Origin: Dokdonella sp.
Lineage (GTDB): Bacteria > Pseudomonadota > Gammaproteobacteria > Xanthomonadales > Rhodanobacteraceae
Direction: 5' to 3'
Length of the DNA stretch: 64,000 nt
NCBI RefSeq assembly: GCF_019634775.1
Contig: NZ_JAHCAS010000004.1
Coordinates: forward strand, 1-64,000
The first letter of the stretch is position 1, and each line of letters begins with the position of its first letter. Made by a program: the position numbers and the translations under genes. Below the pieces are notes generated by a model. It did not search any database. It was not told the DNA's origin and was given only the letters and a program-made list of their open reading frames with translations. Of the stretch, positions 1 to 8,786 are shown in pieces.

Positions 1-57
1 CTGACCATCGTCTCGGACAAGCCCAAGGGCGGCGAGCGGGTCTACCGCATCGCCTGA
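1..57 (+). CDS. 3' end of an unidentified gene (partial)
   Basis: An open frame runs from the left edge to a TGA at 55-57 and reads ...VSDKPKGGERVYRIA. Only 18 residues are visible, so no family can be named. A short stem-loop follows at 74-98. The next reading frame downstream resembles a mobile-element gene, so this tail may belong to the same acquired segment, but that is inference. Confidence 0.45.
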   Translation: MTIVSDKPKGGERVYRIA

Positions 58-73
58 TCAAAAAGATCGAAAA

Positions 74-98
74 AGAGGCCAAGCGGCGCTTGGCTTCT
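74..98 (+). terminator. Stem-loop after the left-edge gene
   Basis: The arms at 74-84 and 88-98 pair over 11 bp, including one G-T pair, around a GGC loop, 17 nt after the stop codon. There is no long T run, so it is a weak terminator candidate rather than a clear one. Confidence 0.35.
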
Positions 99-156
99 CA
101 ACCGAACAGCGCGTTACTACGGGTGTCGCAACGATCAACCCGAAGGAGAGACCACC

Positions 157-285
157 ATGACCAGCATCCAGATCCCCGCCACCCAAAACGACGCCTGGGG
201 CTTTTGGGGCGCGATGGGCGAGCACGCCGAAGCCGCGTGGTCCCTGGGCGCAGTTGACGGCGAACCGGGGCGTGTAAGTGGTTGA
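157..285 (+). pseudogene. Truncated mobile-element-type hypothetical protein (42 aa)
   Basis: ATG at 157 is preceded by a strong Shine-Dalgarno (GAAGGAG, 8 nt upstream). The product begins MTSIQIPATQNDAWGFWGAM and continues with HAEAAW. From memory, this N-terminus resembles a family of roughly 90-130 aa hypothetical proteins carried by integrative elements and plasmids, which continue with a conserved AWPLAM-type segment. Here the similarity stops after AAW, and an unrelated 14-residue tail leads to TGA. I therefore read it as the intact 5' end of a gene cut off by a deletion or integration joint, lying 200 bp from the tmRNA 3' end, a common integration site. A genuine 42-aa protein is the alternative. 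Confidence 0.4.
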
Positions 286-448
286 TTTTGGCGGTTTGAG
301 GCTGCGCCTACCCGCAAGCTAAACAGAGACAGAGACGACTCTGGGCGGGGAAAACGCCTGAAAAACGCCAATTTTCGAGCCGAGCGGCAGGATGGCATCC
401 GCAAGCCCATCGGCCGCAACCCCGCGTGGCGCGGGGATTTCAGGCAAG

Positions 449-478
449 AAAAAGGGCCTGGAGACTATCCAGACCCTT
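449..478 (-). terminator. Rho-independent terminator of tmRNA
   Basis: Read on the minus strand just past the tmRNA CCA end, the sequence forms a GC-rich hairpin (AGGG.CTGG pairing with CCAG.CCCT around a 5-nt loop) followed by TTTTTCTT. A second stem (CCCCGCG/CGCGGGG, 420-436) lies just beyond. Position and T-run fit termination of ssrA. Confidence 0.65.
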
Positions 479-483
479 GTGAT

Positions 484-838
484 TGGTGGAGGTGGCGGGA
501 ATCGAACCCGCGTCCGAAGGCGCTTGACGCCCAGTCCTACATGCTTAGCCCACCGTTCTATCTCGTCTTCCGGCAGTACGGCGTGCGAAACGCACCGGTC
601 GACCAGCCTGCTTGATTTGACCCCGGCCCGACAGGCGGCAGACCGAAGGCGATCCCGTGATAGTGACGGTACATCCACGAGCACGAGCACAAGTGGGTTC
701 CCGGCTTACGCCTTAAGCGGCGAGAGCGTAGTTGTCGTCGTTGGCAACTAAGTGTTTGCAACTGGATTAACGAGGAAAGTCGCCCCCTCGGCATGCACCA
801 GACTGTCTCACAACCCCCGTCGAAACCAGGGCACCCCC
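484..838 (-). ncRNA. ssrA: Transfer-messenger RNA (tmRNA)
   Basis: Transfer-messenger RNA rescues ribosomes stalled on broken mRNAs and tags the unfinished protein for proteolysis. On the minus strand the 5' end GGGGGTG (838-832) pairs with CACCTCC just before the encoded ACCA at the 3' end (484). The T-arm reads GCGGG TTCGATT CCCGC, and the conserved TTTCGACGGGG lies near the 5' end. The tag frame at 745-713 encodes ANDDNYALAA followed by TAA, a typical gammaproteobacterial degradation tag. Length of about 355 nt fits a one-piece tmRNA. The 3' end borders what looks like a mobile-element remnant, which fits the frequent use of ssrA as an integration target. Confidence 0.96.
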
Positions 839-1005
839 GGAAGACGGCGATGCTACCACGCAGCGGCAGCAGCTCGGTGCAGGAGATGGTGCCCGGATGG
901 CGCGTTTCAAGCTGGTGGTGTGTGCGGGTCGACGCCACTGTCCCGCGCGCCCTGCCCGGCCGGTGCGTCTCGGCGGGATCGCCGTCTTCGTGCTCAGGGT
1001 GTCAA

Positions 1006-1030
1006 AGCCGGCCGGCTGAGCAGAGCCGGC
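1006..1030 (-). terminator. Hairpin after the DksA/YbiI-type gene
   Basis: A 7-bp stem (GCCGGCT/AGCCGGC, 6-nt loop) starts at the base after the minus-strand stop codon and is followed by TTTGAC. It is a plausible short terminator. Confidence 0.45.
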
Positions 1031-1297
1031 TCAGCGCAGCTGGCTGTCCTTGCTGCCACGACGGTTGTAGCCCGCGTGGGCGACCTCATCGCGGTCGCGC
1101 TCCTCCTGGCAGGCCACGCACAGGCGCACACCGGGCACGGCCTTGCGCCGTGCCGGCGGGATCGTCGCGTCGCATTCCTCGCAGCGCGCGAGGCCAGGCC
1201 CCTGCGCGAGGCGGCTGCGCGCGCGCTTGACCGCGTCGTCGACGGTCGCGTCGATCTGGTCCTGCACGGCGCCATCGCCAGCCCATCCGGTTGCCAT
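1031..1297 (-). CDS. DksA/TraR-family C4 zinc-finger protein, YbiI-like
   Basis: An 88-aa protein of the DksA/TraR C4-type zinc-finger family, very close in layout to E. coli YbiI: it starts MATGWAGDGAVQDQIDAT and ends GYNRRGSKDSQLR, an ending typical of this subgroup. The four cysteines are in CEEC (about residues 39-42) and CVAC (60-63), the expected zinc site. Full DksA has a long coiled coil that reaches the RNA polymerase secondary channel. This short form has only a brief N-terminal helix, so a role in transcription is possible but unproven for this subgroup. It stands alone, between tmRNA and a dienelactone hydrolase gene on the same strand. Confidence 0.9.
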   Translation of the reverse strand: MATGWAGDGAVQDQIDATVDDAVKRARSRLAQGPGLARCEECDATIPPARRKAVPGVRLCVACQEERDRDEVAHAGYNRRGSKDSQLR

Positions 1298-1367
1298 CTT
1301 CGTATCCTCCGACGTATCGCGACACCCCGGTTACATGAGGTCGCAACGACGACGTGCAAGCGGGATA

Positions 1368-2258
1368 TCAGGCGCGCAGGCGGCGGTCGAACAAGGCAAG
1401 CATGCGCTGCCAGGCCTCGCTCGCGGCAGCCTTGTCGTAGCGTGGCGTGGTGTCGTTGTTGAAACCATGCTGCGTTCCGTCGGGCTGGTACAGCGCGTAC
1501 TTCACCCCAGCCGCATCGAGCGCCTCGCGGTAGGCCGGCCAGCTCGCATTGACGCGCTCGTCGTTCGCCGCAAGCACCACGAGCAGTTCCGCCTTGATCC
1601 GCGCAACGTCCTCGCTGGGCGGCGCCGCACCGTAGAACGGCACGGCCGCGCGCAACTGCGGCAGCCGCGTGGCAAGGCGGTTGGTGATCAGCCCGCCGTA
1701 GCAGAAGCCGGTCATCCCCAGGCGACCGTTGCCGCCCGGTTCGCGTTCGAGTACGCCGACGGCGGCGATGAAGTCGGCAAACGCCTTCGACTGGTCGAGT
1801 TGCTGGAACAGTGCGCGCGCGGCGTCCTCGTCACCCGGATAGCCACCGAGCGGAAACAGCGCATCGGGCGCAAGGGCGATATAGCCCTCCAGGGCCAGTC
1901 GGCGCGTCACGTCCTCGATATGCGGATTGAGGCCGCGGTTTTCGTGGATGACCAGCACCAGCGGCAACTTGCCTTCGGCCTTGGCCGGACGCACGAGATA
2001 GCCGCCGCCCTTGCCGTGACCGTCCGGCGAATCGAACTCGACCCGGCGTGCGGCGAGGCGTGCATCGTCGGGCCTGACTTGTTGCGCCTCGGCAAAGCGC
2101 GGGCTCAGCGCAGCGAGCAGTCCGGCCGCACCGGCGGCACAGCGCGTGGCGCCGGCGAGGAAGCCACGGCGATCGATGAAACCATGCACGTACTGGTCGA
2201 AGAGACGCAGCACTTCGGGATCGAATGCATGCGCGCTCGGGCGCGATCGGTCGGACAC
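1368..2258 (-). CDS. Dienelactone hydrolase family protein with Tat-type signal
   Basis: Alpha/beta hydrolase of the dienelactone hydrolase (DLH) family, 296 aa. The nucleophile is cysteine in GFCYGG (Cys186), with Asp233 in AAND and His264 in TQHG completing the triad; ENRG near residue 120 fits the DLH oxyanion region. The N-terminus has a twin-arginine stretch (DRRGFLAGATR) and a hydrophobic segment ending AEA, so export through Tat is likely. GTG at 2258 is chosen because GGAGG lies 5 nt upstream; an in-frame GTG 12 nt earlier is possible. The substrate is unknown: secreted DLH-like proteins are not necessarily in chlorocatechol degradation, and no such pathway genes are nearby. Confidence 0.85.
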   Translation of the reverse strand: MSDRSRPSAHAFDPEVLRLFDQYVHGFIDRRGFLAGATRCAAGAAGLLAALSPRFAEAQQVRPDDARLAARRVEFDSPDGHGKGGGYLVRPAKAEGKLPLVLVIHENRGLNPHIEDVTRRLALEGYIALAPDALFPLGGYPGDEDAARALFQQLDQSKAFADFIAAVGVLEREPGGNGRLGMTGFCYGGLITNRLATRLPQLRAAVPFYGAAPPSEDVARIKAELLVVLAANDERVNASWPAYREALDAAGVKYALYQPDGTQHGFNNDTTPRYDKAAASEAWQRMLALFDRRLRA

Positions 2259-2414
2259 GGGAACCTCCACGGACGCTCGTTGGGCACCGATCTTCCCATG
2301 GCCGGCGTGGTCATGGCGGCCTTGCGAGAAGGAATCCCGGTGCAGCGCACCGGCGTGACCAGATGAACGGCGTGCCTGCGGAGCGCCGAGCGCCGAGGCC
2401 GCGTTCCACCCGCA

Positions 2415-2990
2415 TCAGTAGTACCAGCGCGCCGTGACCTCGACTCCCGAATGCCCCTCGTTGCGCCGGTAGAGCACGCCGAGCGCAAGCAGGTGGTTGA
2501 GGTGGAACACCGGGCCGGCGACGAACTCGCCGCTGCGGCGACCGAGCACATCGGTGCGGCTCAGGCTGGCGATGCCTTCCATCCACGGCACGAAGCGATG
2601 GCGGATTTCGAAGATCATGGCATGGCCGGTGTCCTCGACGCGTTGCCCGGTCGGCCGATCGAAGCGCGCGCGCACCACGGCACCTTCGAGCGCGACCAGG
2701 GTGTCGTCACCCAGATTGAAGCGGCCGCCGATGCCGACCCGCAGGGCGCGACTGTTCTTCCAGGCCGGATTGCCGTAAGCCCCCGCATCGCCGTAGGAGC
2801 CGAACACGTGCACATGCTTGCCGAGCTCGTAGTAGGCGCCAAGCGTGTCGTTGCGAAAGCTCTCGCCGTCGATGTGCACCTGCTGGTGGCTCAGGTAGGC
2901 ATAGTTGTAGTCGAGCGGATCGGCCGATGCCGTCGCCACCCAGGCCCACGCCCACACCGCCGCCAGCAACCGCCACCGAGCCTTGCGCAT
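2415..2990 (-). CDS. Outer-membrane beta-barrel protein, unknown role
   Basis: A 191-aa protein beginning MRKARWRLLAAVWAWAW with a typical signal peptide (cleavage about ATASA/DPLDY) preceded by GGGGAGG 6 nt before the ATG; the open frame extends further upstream but without this signal. The mature part alternates polar and hydrophobic residues in short strands (for example VGIGGRFNL, HAMIFEIRHRF) and ends in VTARWYY, an aromatic C-terminus typical of outer-membrane barrels. The length suits an 8-stranded barrel of the OmpA/OmpX-like type. I do not recognise a specific family. Confidence 0.7.
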   Translation of the reverse strand: MRKARWRLLAAVWAWAWVATASADPLDYNYAYLSHQQVHIDGESFRNDTLGAYYELGKHVHVFGSYGDAGAYGNPAWKNSRALRVGIGGRFNLGDDTLVALEGAVVRARFDRPTGQRVEDTGHAMIFEIRHRFVPWMEGIASLSRTDVLGRRSGEFVAGPVFHLNHLLALGVLYRRNEGHSGVEVTARWYY

Positions 2991-3152
2991 GTTTCGCCTC
3001 CCCGTTTCGCCGATGGTGCAATGCCAACCCGATCCGCGCAAGCCAGCGGCTTCGCAACCAGGCAGGCTGGATGAGGCCGTGGCGCTGGACCAGACGATCC
3101 ACACGGATCATGCCCCCGCGATACACCTGGTGCGATCTCGGCATGCACCGGA

Positions 3153-3812
3153 TCACTTGCGCGTGGACGACTCCAACAAGCGCAGCAGGTCTGGTCGCAG
3201 GTCACGGGCGATGAAGGCCGCGGTGATCGCGATGGCCATGGCGAGCGCTCCGGCACGACCGAACTGCACCGCATGCATCGACAGGATCAGGATCAAGGTG
3301 GCCGACACGATGTGCACGAAGACCTCGGGCTGGTCACGGCGCATGCGTTCCGCTTCGGACAAGCCGCTGGCAAGGTCGGCCCGATACTGGCGCGCCACGC
3401 CGGGTATGGCCCCCAGCACGATGACGGCGAGCGCGATCACCAGCGTCCGGTCCCAGAGCGCGCCGGCCTCGTCGCCAGCCATCAGCACGATGACCCAACC
3501 GAACAGGCCCGTGAGCAGCAGGCTGATGAAGGCGGCCACGCCGATCAGGGTCGCCCAGGTGTCGATCGATTCGGCAAGGCTGTCGTCCTCGCGGGCACCG
3601 ACCATCGACACGGCCACGCCGACCATGCCGATGCAGGCCAGAGAGAAAGTGATATTGAACAGGGTGAGCAGCAGGAACTGCGTGATCGATCCACCCAGCA
3701 CGAGCACGCTCAACAGTGGCACGAGGTGACGCGCGACCACCGACAACGTGTGCACGACATCCCGGCGCGGTGCCTCTGCCGGTGTCGGCGGCCCTCCAGT
3801 CGGTGACGCCAT
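3153..3812 (-). CDS. Multi-pass inner-membrane protein (DUF6498-like)
   Basis: A 219-aa protein with about six hydrophobic segments, such as LVPLLSVLVLGGSITQFLLL, ACIGMVGVAVSMVG, LIGVAAFISLLLTGLFGW and VFVHIVSATLILILSM. No catalytic motif is visible. Its pattern resembles DUF6498 membrane proteins, but I cannot confirm this without a profile search. ATG at 3812 is chosen because longer forms in this frame would run into the divergent glutathione S-transferase gene and have no membrane or domain character. Confidence 0.6.
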   Translation of the reverse strand: MASPTGGPPTPAEAPRRDVVHTLSVVARHLVPLLSVLVLGGSITQFLLLTLFNITFSLACIGMVGVAVSMVGAREDDSLAESIDTWATLIGVAAFISLLLTGLFGWVIVLMAGDEAGALWDRTLVIALAVIVLGAIPGVARQYRADLASGLSEAERMRRDQPEVFVHIVSATLILILSMHAVQFGRAGALAMAIAITAAFIARDLRPDLLRLLESSTRK

Positions 3813-3929
3813 GCTGCGCCGATTCCCGCGTCTGCTCTTGCGCGCCACGCCTGCGCTCCCTCCCTTCCCTGTCCAGCATAATCGTTTCGGCACCGTCGGC
3901 GCTCCCGCCGCAACGCGCCCGAGGCGACA

Positions 3930-4583
3930 ATGAATCTGATCCTGTTCGCCCACCCGTTTTCCTCGTACTGCCAGAAGGTCCTCATCGCGCTTTACGAGAA
4001 CGCGGTGACCTTCGACTACCGATCGCTCACCGACGCCGATACCCACCGCGAGCTCGAGGCACTATGGCCGCTGAAGCGCTTCCCGCTGCTGGTCGATGAT
4101 GGTCGCGTGATCATCGAAGCCAGCTGCATCATCGAACATGTCGGCCTGCATCATCCGGGACCACGGCGGTTGATTCCGACCGATCCCGCCGCGGCCATCG
4201 AAGTGCGCATGCTCGACCGCTTCTTCGACAACTATGTTTCGACGCCGCAACAGAAGATCGTGTTCGATGCGCTGCGCCCGGCCGATGCGCGCGATGCGCA
4301 AGGTGTCGCGGAAGCCCGCAGCCTGCTCGACAAAGCCTACGCCTGGCTCGATCGCCACCTCGCCGGGCGCGAATGGGCGGCCGCCGACACGTTCAGCCTG
4401 GCCGACTGTGCGGCCGCGCCATTCCTGTTCTATGCCGACTGGACGCACGCGATCGATCACGCGCTCACCAATGTCATCGCCTACCGGCAACGCCTGCTTG
4501 CGCGCCCCTCATTCGCGCGCTGCGTCGACGAAGCGCGCCCGTTCCGCAGCGCCTTCCCGCTCGGGGCGCCGGATCGCGACTGA
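3930..4583 (+). CDS. Glutathione S-transferase family protein
   Basis: A 217-aa protein with an N-terminal thioredoxin-like GST domain: LFAHPFSSYCQKVLIALYEN (Ser/Cys at the catalytic turn), KRFPLLVDDG with the cis-Pro typical of glutathione binding, and EASCIIEHV. The C-terminal helical domain carries ADTFSLADCAAAPFLFY, the conserved N-capping Asp region of GST folds. It probably conjugates or transfers glutathione in the cytosol; the substrate cannot be predicted. It is convergent with the M13 peptidase gene. Confidence 0.88.
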   Translation: MNLILFAHPFSSYCQKVLIALYENAVTFDYRSLTDADTHRELEALWPLKRFPLLVDDGRVIIEASCIIEHVGLHHPGPRRLIPTDPAAAIEVRMLDRFFDNYVSTPQQKIVFDALRPADARDAQGVAEARSLLDKAYAWLDRHLAGREWAAADTFSLADCAAAPFLFYADWTHAIDHALTNVIAYRQRLLARPSFARCVDEARPFRSAFPLGAPDRD

Positions 4584-4671
4584 AGTCGCTCCCTCATCAA
4601 GCCGAATCCTGCAGGCAGCGACTTCAGCCGCGATGTTCCAAGGGTGCTCTGATCGAATGATCAGAGCACCC
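4581..4671. repeat. Two inverted repeats between convergent genes
   Basis: TGAAGTCGCT (4581-4590) is perfectly inverted at 4617-4626, and a second hairpin has 13-bp arms at 4642-4654 and 4659-4671 around GAAT. They fill the space between the convergent glutathione S-transferase and peptidase genes and may act as a two-way terminator. The first resembles the GTCGC...GCGAC palindromes common in Xanthomonas relatives. Confidence 0.6.
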
Positions 4672-4700
4672 CAAGGGCTACGCTCGAACTCCCGCATCGC

Positions 4701-6815
4701 CTACCAGATCCGCACGCGCTCCTCCGGCGCAATCCAGCGCGCATCCCCCGGCTTGACATCGAAGGCCTCGTACCAGGCATCGATGTTGCGCAGCGGTGCG
4801 AAAGCGCGGATCTGGCCCGGCGAATGCGTGCCGTTGACGAGTTGCTGGCGCAGCGCCTCGTCACGCCAGACGGTGCGCCAGACCTGGGCCCAGCTCATGA
4901 ACAGGCGCTGCAGGCCTGTATGGCCATCGATCACTGGAGCCGGCTGGCCGGCCAGCGAGCGTCGGTACGCCTCGAGCGCCATGGTCAGGCCACCCAGGTC
5001 GCCGATGTTCTCGCCCATCGACACCTTGCCGTTGATATGCATGCCTGGCAGCGTCGGGAACGTATACGACTCGTACTGTGCGCCGAGTCTGGCGGCCTGT
5101 ACCTCGAAGCGCGCCGCATCCTCGGCGGTCCACCAGTCGCGCAGCACGCCCTTGCCGTCGGACTTGCGACCCTGGTCGTCGAAACCGTGGATGATTTCGT
5201 GGCCGATCACACCACCGATCCCGCCATAGTTGACCGCGGGATCGGCCGCGGGATCGAAGAATGGCGGTTGCAGGATTGCGGCCGGAAACACGATCTCGTT
5301 CTTGACCGGACTGTAGTAGGCATTGACGGTCTGCGGCGTCATCCCCCACTCGGCCTTGTCAACCGGCTTGCCGATGCGCGCGCGGCGATAATCCCACTCG
5401 AATGCGCGCGAACGCTGCGCATTGCCGAACAGGTCGCCATTGACGACAACCAGGGCGCTGTAGTCGCGCCAGCTATCGGGATAACCGATCTTGAGTCCGA
5501 AACCGGCCAGCTTGGCGCGCGCCTCGGCCTTGGTTTCCGGCCCCATCCATTCCAGTGCATCCAGACGCGCGCCCATCGCAGCCTTCACATTGGCGACCAG
5601 CGCGTCCATCTTGGCTTTCGAGTCGGGCGGGAAATACAGCTTCACGTAGTCGCGCCCGACCGCCTCGCCCATCGCGCCTTCGACGAAGGCGACAGCGCGC
5701 TTCCAGCGTTCGCGCGGCTCGGGCTGCCCGGACAGGAACCTGTTGCGGAATTCGAACTCCGCACTGACGAAATCGCGCGAGAGCAAGGGTGCGGCACGGT
5801 CGATCGTGCTGAAGGCCTGCCACGCCTTGAGCGTGTCGAGATCGGTTTCGGCGAAGATCGCGGCGATCTTGGGGATCGCGCTGTCCTGGCGCACGATGGC
5901 GCGTTGGGCATGGTCGACGCCGGCTGCGGCGAAGAATCTCGCCCAGGCGAATCCGGGCGCCTTCGCGGCGAACCCGTCGAGCGCGAGCGGGTTGTAGGTC
6001 CTGTCACGATCGCGACTTTCGGCGCGTGTCCAGTGCGCCTCGGCGATGCGCGTCTCGAGGGCGAGGATCGCCTTGGCGTTCGCCGCCGGCTTCGGCCAGC
6101 CGCCGAGTTTCAGCATCTGCGCGATGTAGGCCTCGTAGCGCTCACGCTGCGGAGCGAAGTTCTCACGCAGGTACATCTCCCGATCGCCGAGGCCGAGGCC
6201 ACCCTGGCCCAGGTACAGCGCGTAGCGGTCCGGATCGCGCGCGTCGTCACCGACCATCACGCCGAAGAAACTCGCATGGAAATTCGCCCGCGAACCCATC
6301 AACGCGGCCAGGGCATCGCGGTCACGCGCCTTGCGGATCGACTTCAGCAAAGGCCGCAGCGGCTTGGCGGCGCGGGCTTCGACGGTCTTTTCGTCCATGA
6401 AGCCGCGATAGAGTGCTGCGATCTTGGCCGCATCGCCATCGCGTGCCGGATTGCCGAGCGGATAACTCTCGAGGAGAGCGTGCACGCGCGCCTCGGAAAG
6501 ATCGCGCAACTGCATGAAGGAGCCGTAGCTGGAGCGATCCGCCGGTATCACCATGCGCTTCGCCCACGTGCCGTTGACGTAACCGAAAAAATCATCCCCG
6601 GGCTTCACACTGGTGTCCATGCCGGCAGTATCGATGCCCCACGTGCCGAAACGCGAAGCCGTCACCAGACCCGCGCCGCCAGATCCGCCCGTGTCGGCAA
6701 ATACCAGCTCCGACGCACAGGTCTCGTCGGCACAGCCTGCATGTTCGTGCGCGGACAGGGTTTGCGAGAAGCCGAGCGCGAACGCAACAGCGGTGAAGAT
6801 CGGCAAGGTTTTCAA
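4701..6815 (-). CDS. M13 family zinc metallopeptidase (PepO/neprilysin type)
   Basis: A secreted M13 endopeptidase of 704 aa that cleaves oligopeptides. Zinc ligands are seen in HEIIH (539-543) and in ENIGDLGG about 60 residues later; NAYYSPVKNEIVFPAAIL is the family's substrate-binding segment. The N-terminus begins MKTLPIFTAVAFALGF with a signal peptide and then CADETCASE. I choose TTG at 6815: it gives a proper signal peptide and has GGGAG 7 nt upstream, while in-frame ATGs further up would overlap uvrC. Length is normal for the family (about 680-750 aa). Confidence 0.93.
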   Translation of the reverse strand: MKTLPIFTAVAFALGFSQTLSAHEHAGCADETCASELVFADTGGSGGAGLVTASRFGTWGIDTAGMDTSVKPGDDFFGYVNGTWAKRMVIPADRSSYGSFMQLRDLSEARVHALLESYPLGNPARDGDAAKIAALYRGFMDEKTVEARAAKPLRPLLKSIRKARDRDALAALMGSRANFHASFFGVMVGDDARDPDRYALYLGQGGLGLGDREMYLRENFAPQRERYEAYIAQMLKLGGWPKPAANAKAILALETRIAEAHWTRAESRDRDRTYNPLALDGFAAKAPGFAWARFFAAAGVDHAQRAIVRQDSAIPKIAAIFAETDLDTLKAWQAFSTIDRAAPLLSRDFVSAEFEFRNRFLSGQPEPRERWKRAVAFVEGAMGEAVGRDYVKLYFPPDSKAKMDALVANVKAAMGARLDALEWMGPETKAEARAKLAGFGLKIGYPDSWRDYSALVVVNGDLFGNAQRSRAFEWDYRRARIGKPVDKAEWGMTPQTVNAYYSPVKNEIVFPAAILQPPFFDPAADPAVNYGGIGGVIGHEIIHGFDDQGRKSDGKGVLRDWWTAEDAARFEVQAARLGAQYESYTFPTLPGMHINGKVSMGENIGDLGGLTMALEAYRRSLAGQPAPVIDGHTGLQRLFMSWAQVWRTVWRDEALRQQLVNGTHSPGQIRAFAPLRNIDAWYEAFDVKPGDARWIAPEERVRIW

Positions 6816-6959
6816 GGCAATGCTCCCGCAGGGTTGGGATCGGCGCCGACCGGGCGCACAGGAGCTGGCGAGCATAGCCGCTGCGGTGCGCCACCGCGTA
6901 GGCCGGAAGTCGCAGGCGCCGGCTTCTCGCTTGTGCGCAATCCGCGCGACAATCCACCG

Positions 6960-8777
6960 ATGCACGAGGAACCCGAATTCGACGGCAAGGCTCTTGTCGC
7001 CAACCTGAGTTCGTCGCCGGGCGTCTATCGCATGCTCGGGCGCGGAGGCGAGTTGCTCTACGTCGGCAAGGCCGGCAACCTGAAGAAACGCGTCGGCAGC
7101 TATTTCCTCAAACCCGCGATGCAACCGCGCATCGCCGCGATGATCGCGCAGATCGCGGGCATCGAGGTCACACTCACGCGCACCGAGGCCGAAGCGCTGC
7201 TGCTCGAGGCACAGCTCATCAAGACGCTGCGGCCGCGCTACAACATCCTGCTGCGCGACGACAAGAGTTACCCGTACATCCACCTCACCCCAGGCGAATA
7301 CCCCCGTCTCGCCTTTCACCGTGGCGCGCGTGACGGAGGCGGCCGGTATTTCGGCCCCTATCCGAGCGCGCTCGCCGTGCGCGAGACACTCAGCCTGCTG
7401 CAGAAGTTGTTCCGCATCCGCAATTGCGAGGACAGCTACTTCCGCAACCGCTCGCGCCCCTGCCTGCAGCATCAGATCGGGCGCTGCAGCGCGCCCTGCG
7501 TCGGCCTCATCGACGCCGCCGACTACCGGGCCAGCGTACAGCACGCAACGTTGTTCCTCGAAGGACGGAGCGACACGCTGATCGACGAACTGGTGGTGCA
7601 GATGGAGCACGCCAGCGCCGCGCTCGAGTTCGAGCGCGCGGCCGCGATCCGCGACCGCATTGCCCTCGTGCGCAAGATCAACGCGCGTCACTACGTGCAC
7701 GGCGCCGGGCGTGACATGGACGTGCTGGCCTGCGCGATCGACAATGGCGTGGCCTGCGTCAGCGTGCTGTTCTTCCGCGATGGCAGCAGCCTCGGCTCGC
7801 GCGATTTCTTTCCGCGCCTGGCACTGGATGCCGACGAGGGTGCGATCCTCGCCTCATTCCTCGCCCAGTACTACCTCGAACGCCCGGTACCCGAGGACAT
7901 CGTGCTGAGCCACGCGCCCGAGGAGATCGACCTGCTGGGCGACGCGCTGACCCGTCATGCCGGACATCGCGTCGAACTGAAGGTGAGCGTGCGCGGTGAT
8001 CGTGCGCGTTTCCTCGACATGGCCATCAAGAACGCCAGCGCCGCACTCGCCGCACGCCTTGCCAGCCGACAAACCCTGCTGGCGCGCTTTGAGGCCCTGC
8101 GCGACCTGCTCGACCTGGACGAGCTGCCACAGCGCCTGGAATGCTTCGACATCAGCCACACCATGGGTGAGGCCACGGTCGCCTCATGTGTCGTGTTTGG
8201 CCCGGAAGGCCCGGAAAAATCGCAGTACCGCCGCTTCAACATCAGCGGCATCACCGGCGGTGACGACTACGCGGCGATGCGCCAGGCCCTGGAGCGACGC
8301 TACCGACGCCTGCAGGCCGGCGAGGCGCGCCTGCCCGACCTGCTTCTGATCGACGGCGGTCCCGGCCAGGTGCGCCAGGCGCTCGATGTGTTGCACGAAC
8401 TCGGCGTCGAAGGTGTTCGCGTGGTCGGCGTGGCCAAGGGTGATTCACGCCGGGCCGGACACGAGAGCCTGATCCTCGGCGACAGCGGACGCGTGCTCTG
8501 GCCGGGCCCGGATTCGCCGGCCTCGCATCTGATCCAGGCCGTGCGCGACGAAGCCCACCGCTTCGCCATCAGCGGCCATCGTGCACGCCGCGAGAAGGCA
8601 CGCGAAGCAAGTCCGCTGCAGGAGGTCGCCGGCATCGGCGCCAAGCGTCGCGCCGCCTTGCTGCGCCGGTTCGGCGGCCTCGCCGGCGTGACCCGCGCCG
8701 GCGTCGAGGAACTCATGCAGGTGAAAGGCATCCATCGGGAACTCGCCGAGCGCATCTATGCGGCCCTGCACGGGTAG
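6960..8777 (+). CDS. uvrC: Excinuclease ABC subunit C
   Basis: The nuclease of nucleotide excision repair; it makes the 3' and 5' cuts beside a lesion marked by UvrAB. The 605-aa protein (E. coli 610) has the GIY-YIG domain at the N-terminus (GVYRM at 21, LLYVGKAG at about 32), a UVR segment near 207-240 that contacts UvrB, the RNase H-like second nuclease domain with DGGPGQ and tandem helix-hairpin-helix elements (VAGIGAKRRAALLRRFGG). ATG at 6960 begins the conserved protein; the open frame before it is non-coding. It is followed after 9 bp by pgsA, a pairing often seen in gammaproteobacteria. Confidence 0.97.
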   Translation: MHEEPEFDGKALVANLSSSPGVYRMLGRGGELLYVGKAGNLKKRVGSYFLKPAMQPRIAAMIAQIAGIEVTLTRTEAEALLLEAQLIKTLRPRYNILLRDDKSYPYIHLTPGEYPRLAFHRGARDGGGRYFGPYPSALAVRETLSLLQKLFRIRNCEDSYFRNRSRPCLQHQIGRCSAPCVGLIDAADYRASVQHATLFLEGRSDTLIDELVVQMEHASAALEFERAAAIRDRIALVRKINARHYVHGAGRDMDVLACAIDNGVACVSVLFFRDGSSLGSRDFFPRLALDADEGAILASFLAQYYLERPVPEDIVLSHAPEEIDLLGDALTRHAGHRVELKVSVRGDRARFLDMAIKNASAALAARLASRQTLLARFEALRDLLDLDELPQRLECFDISHTMGEATVASCVVFGPEGPEKSQYRRFNISGITGGDDYAAMRQALERRYRRLQAGEARLPDLLLIDGGPGQVRQALDVLHELGVEGVRVVGVAKGDSRRAGHESLILGDSGRVLWPGPDSPASHLIQAVRDEAHRFAISGHRARREKAREASPLQEVAGIGAKRRAALLRRFGGLAGVTRAGVEELMQVKGIHRELAERIYAALHG

Positions 8778-8786
8778 ACTTCGGAC

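Noticed and set aside
484-500. Formal attachment site (att) at the tmRNA 3' end
   Set aside because: No second copy of the tmRNA 3' end and no integrase gene are visible in this window, so an att site cannot be claimed.
4824-6959. Long open frame joined in frame to uvrC on the plus strand
   Set aside because: It lies antisense to the M13 peptidase, shows no domain, and UvrC begins naturally at 6960. High GC content produces long antisense frames.
6816-7700. N-terminal extension of the M13 peptidase to 999 residues
   Set aside because: It overlaps uvrC on the other strand, and the signal peptide with ribosome site at 6815 marks the real start.
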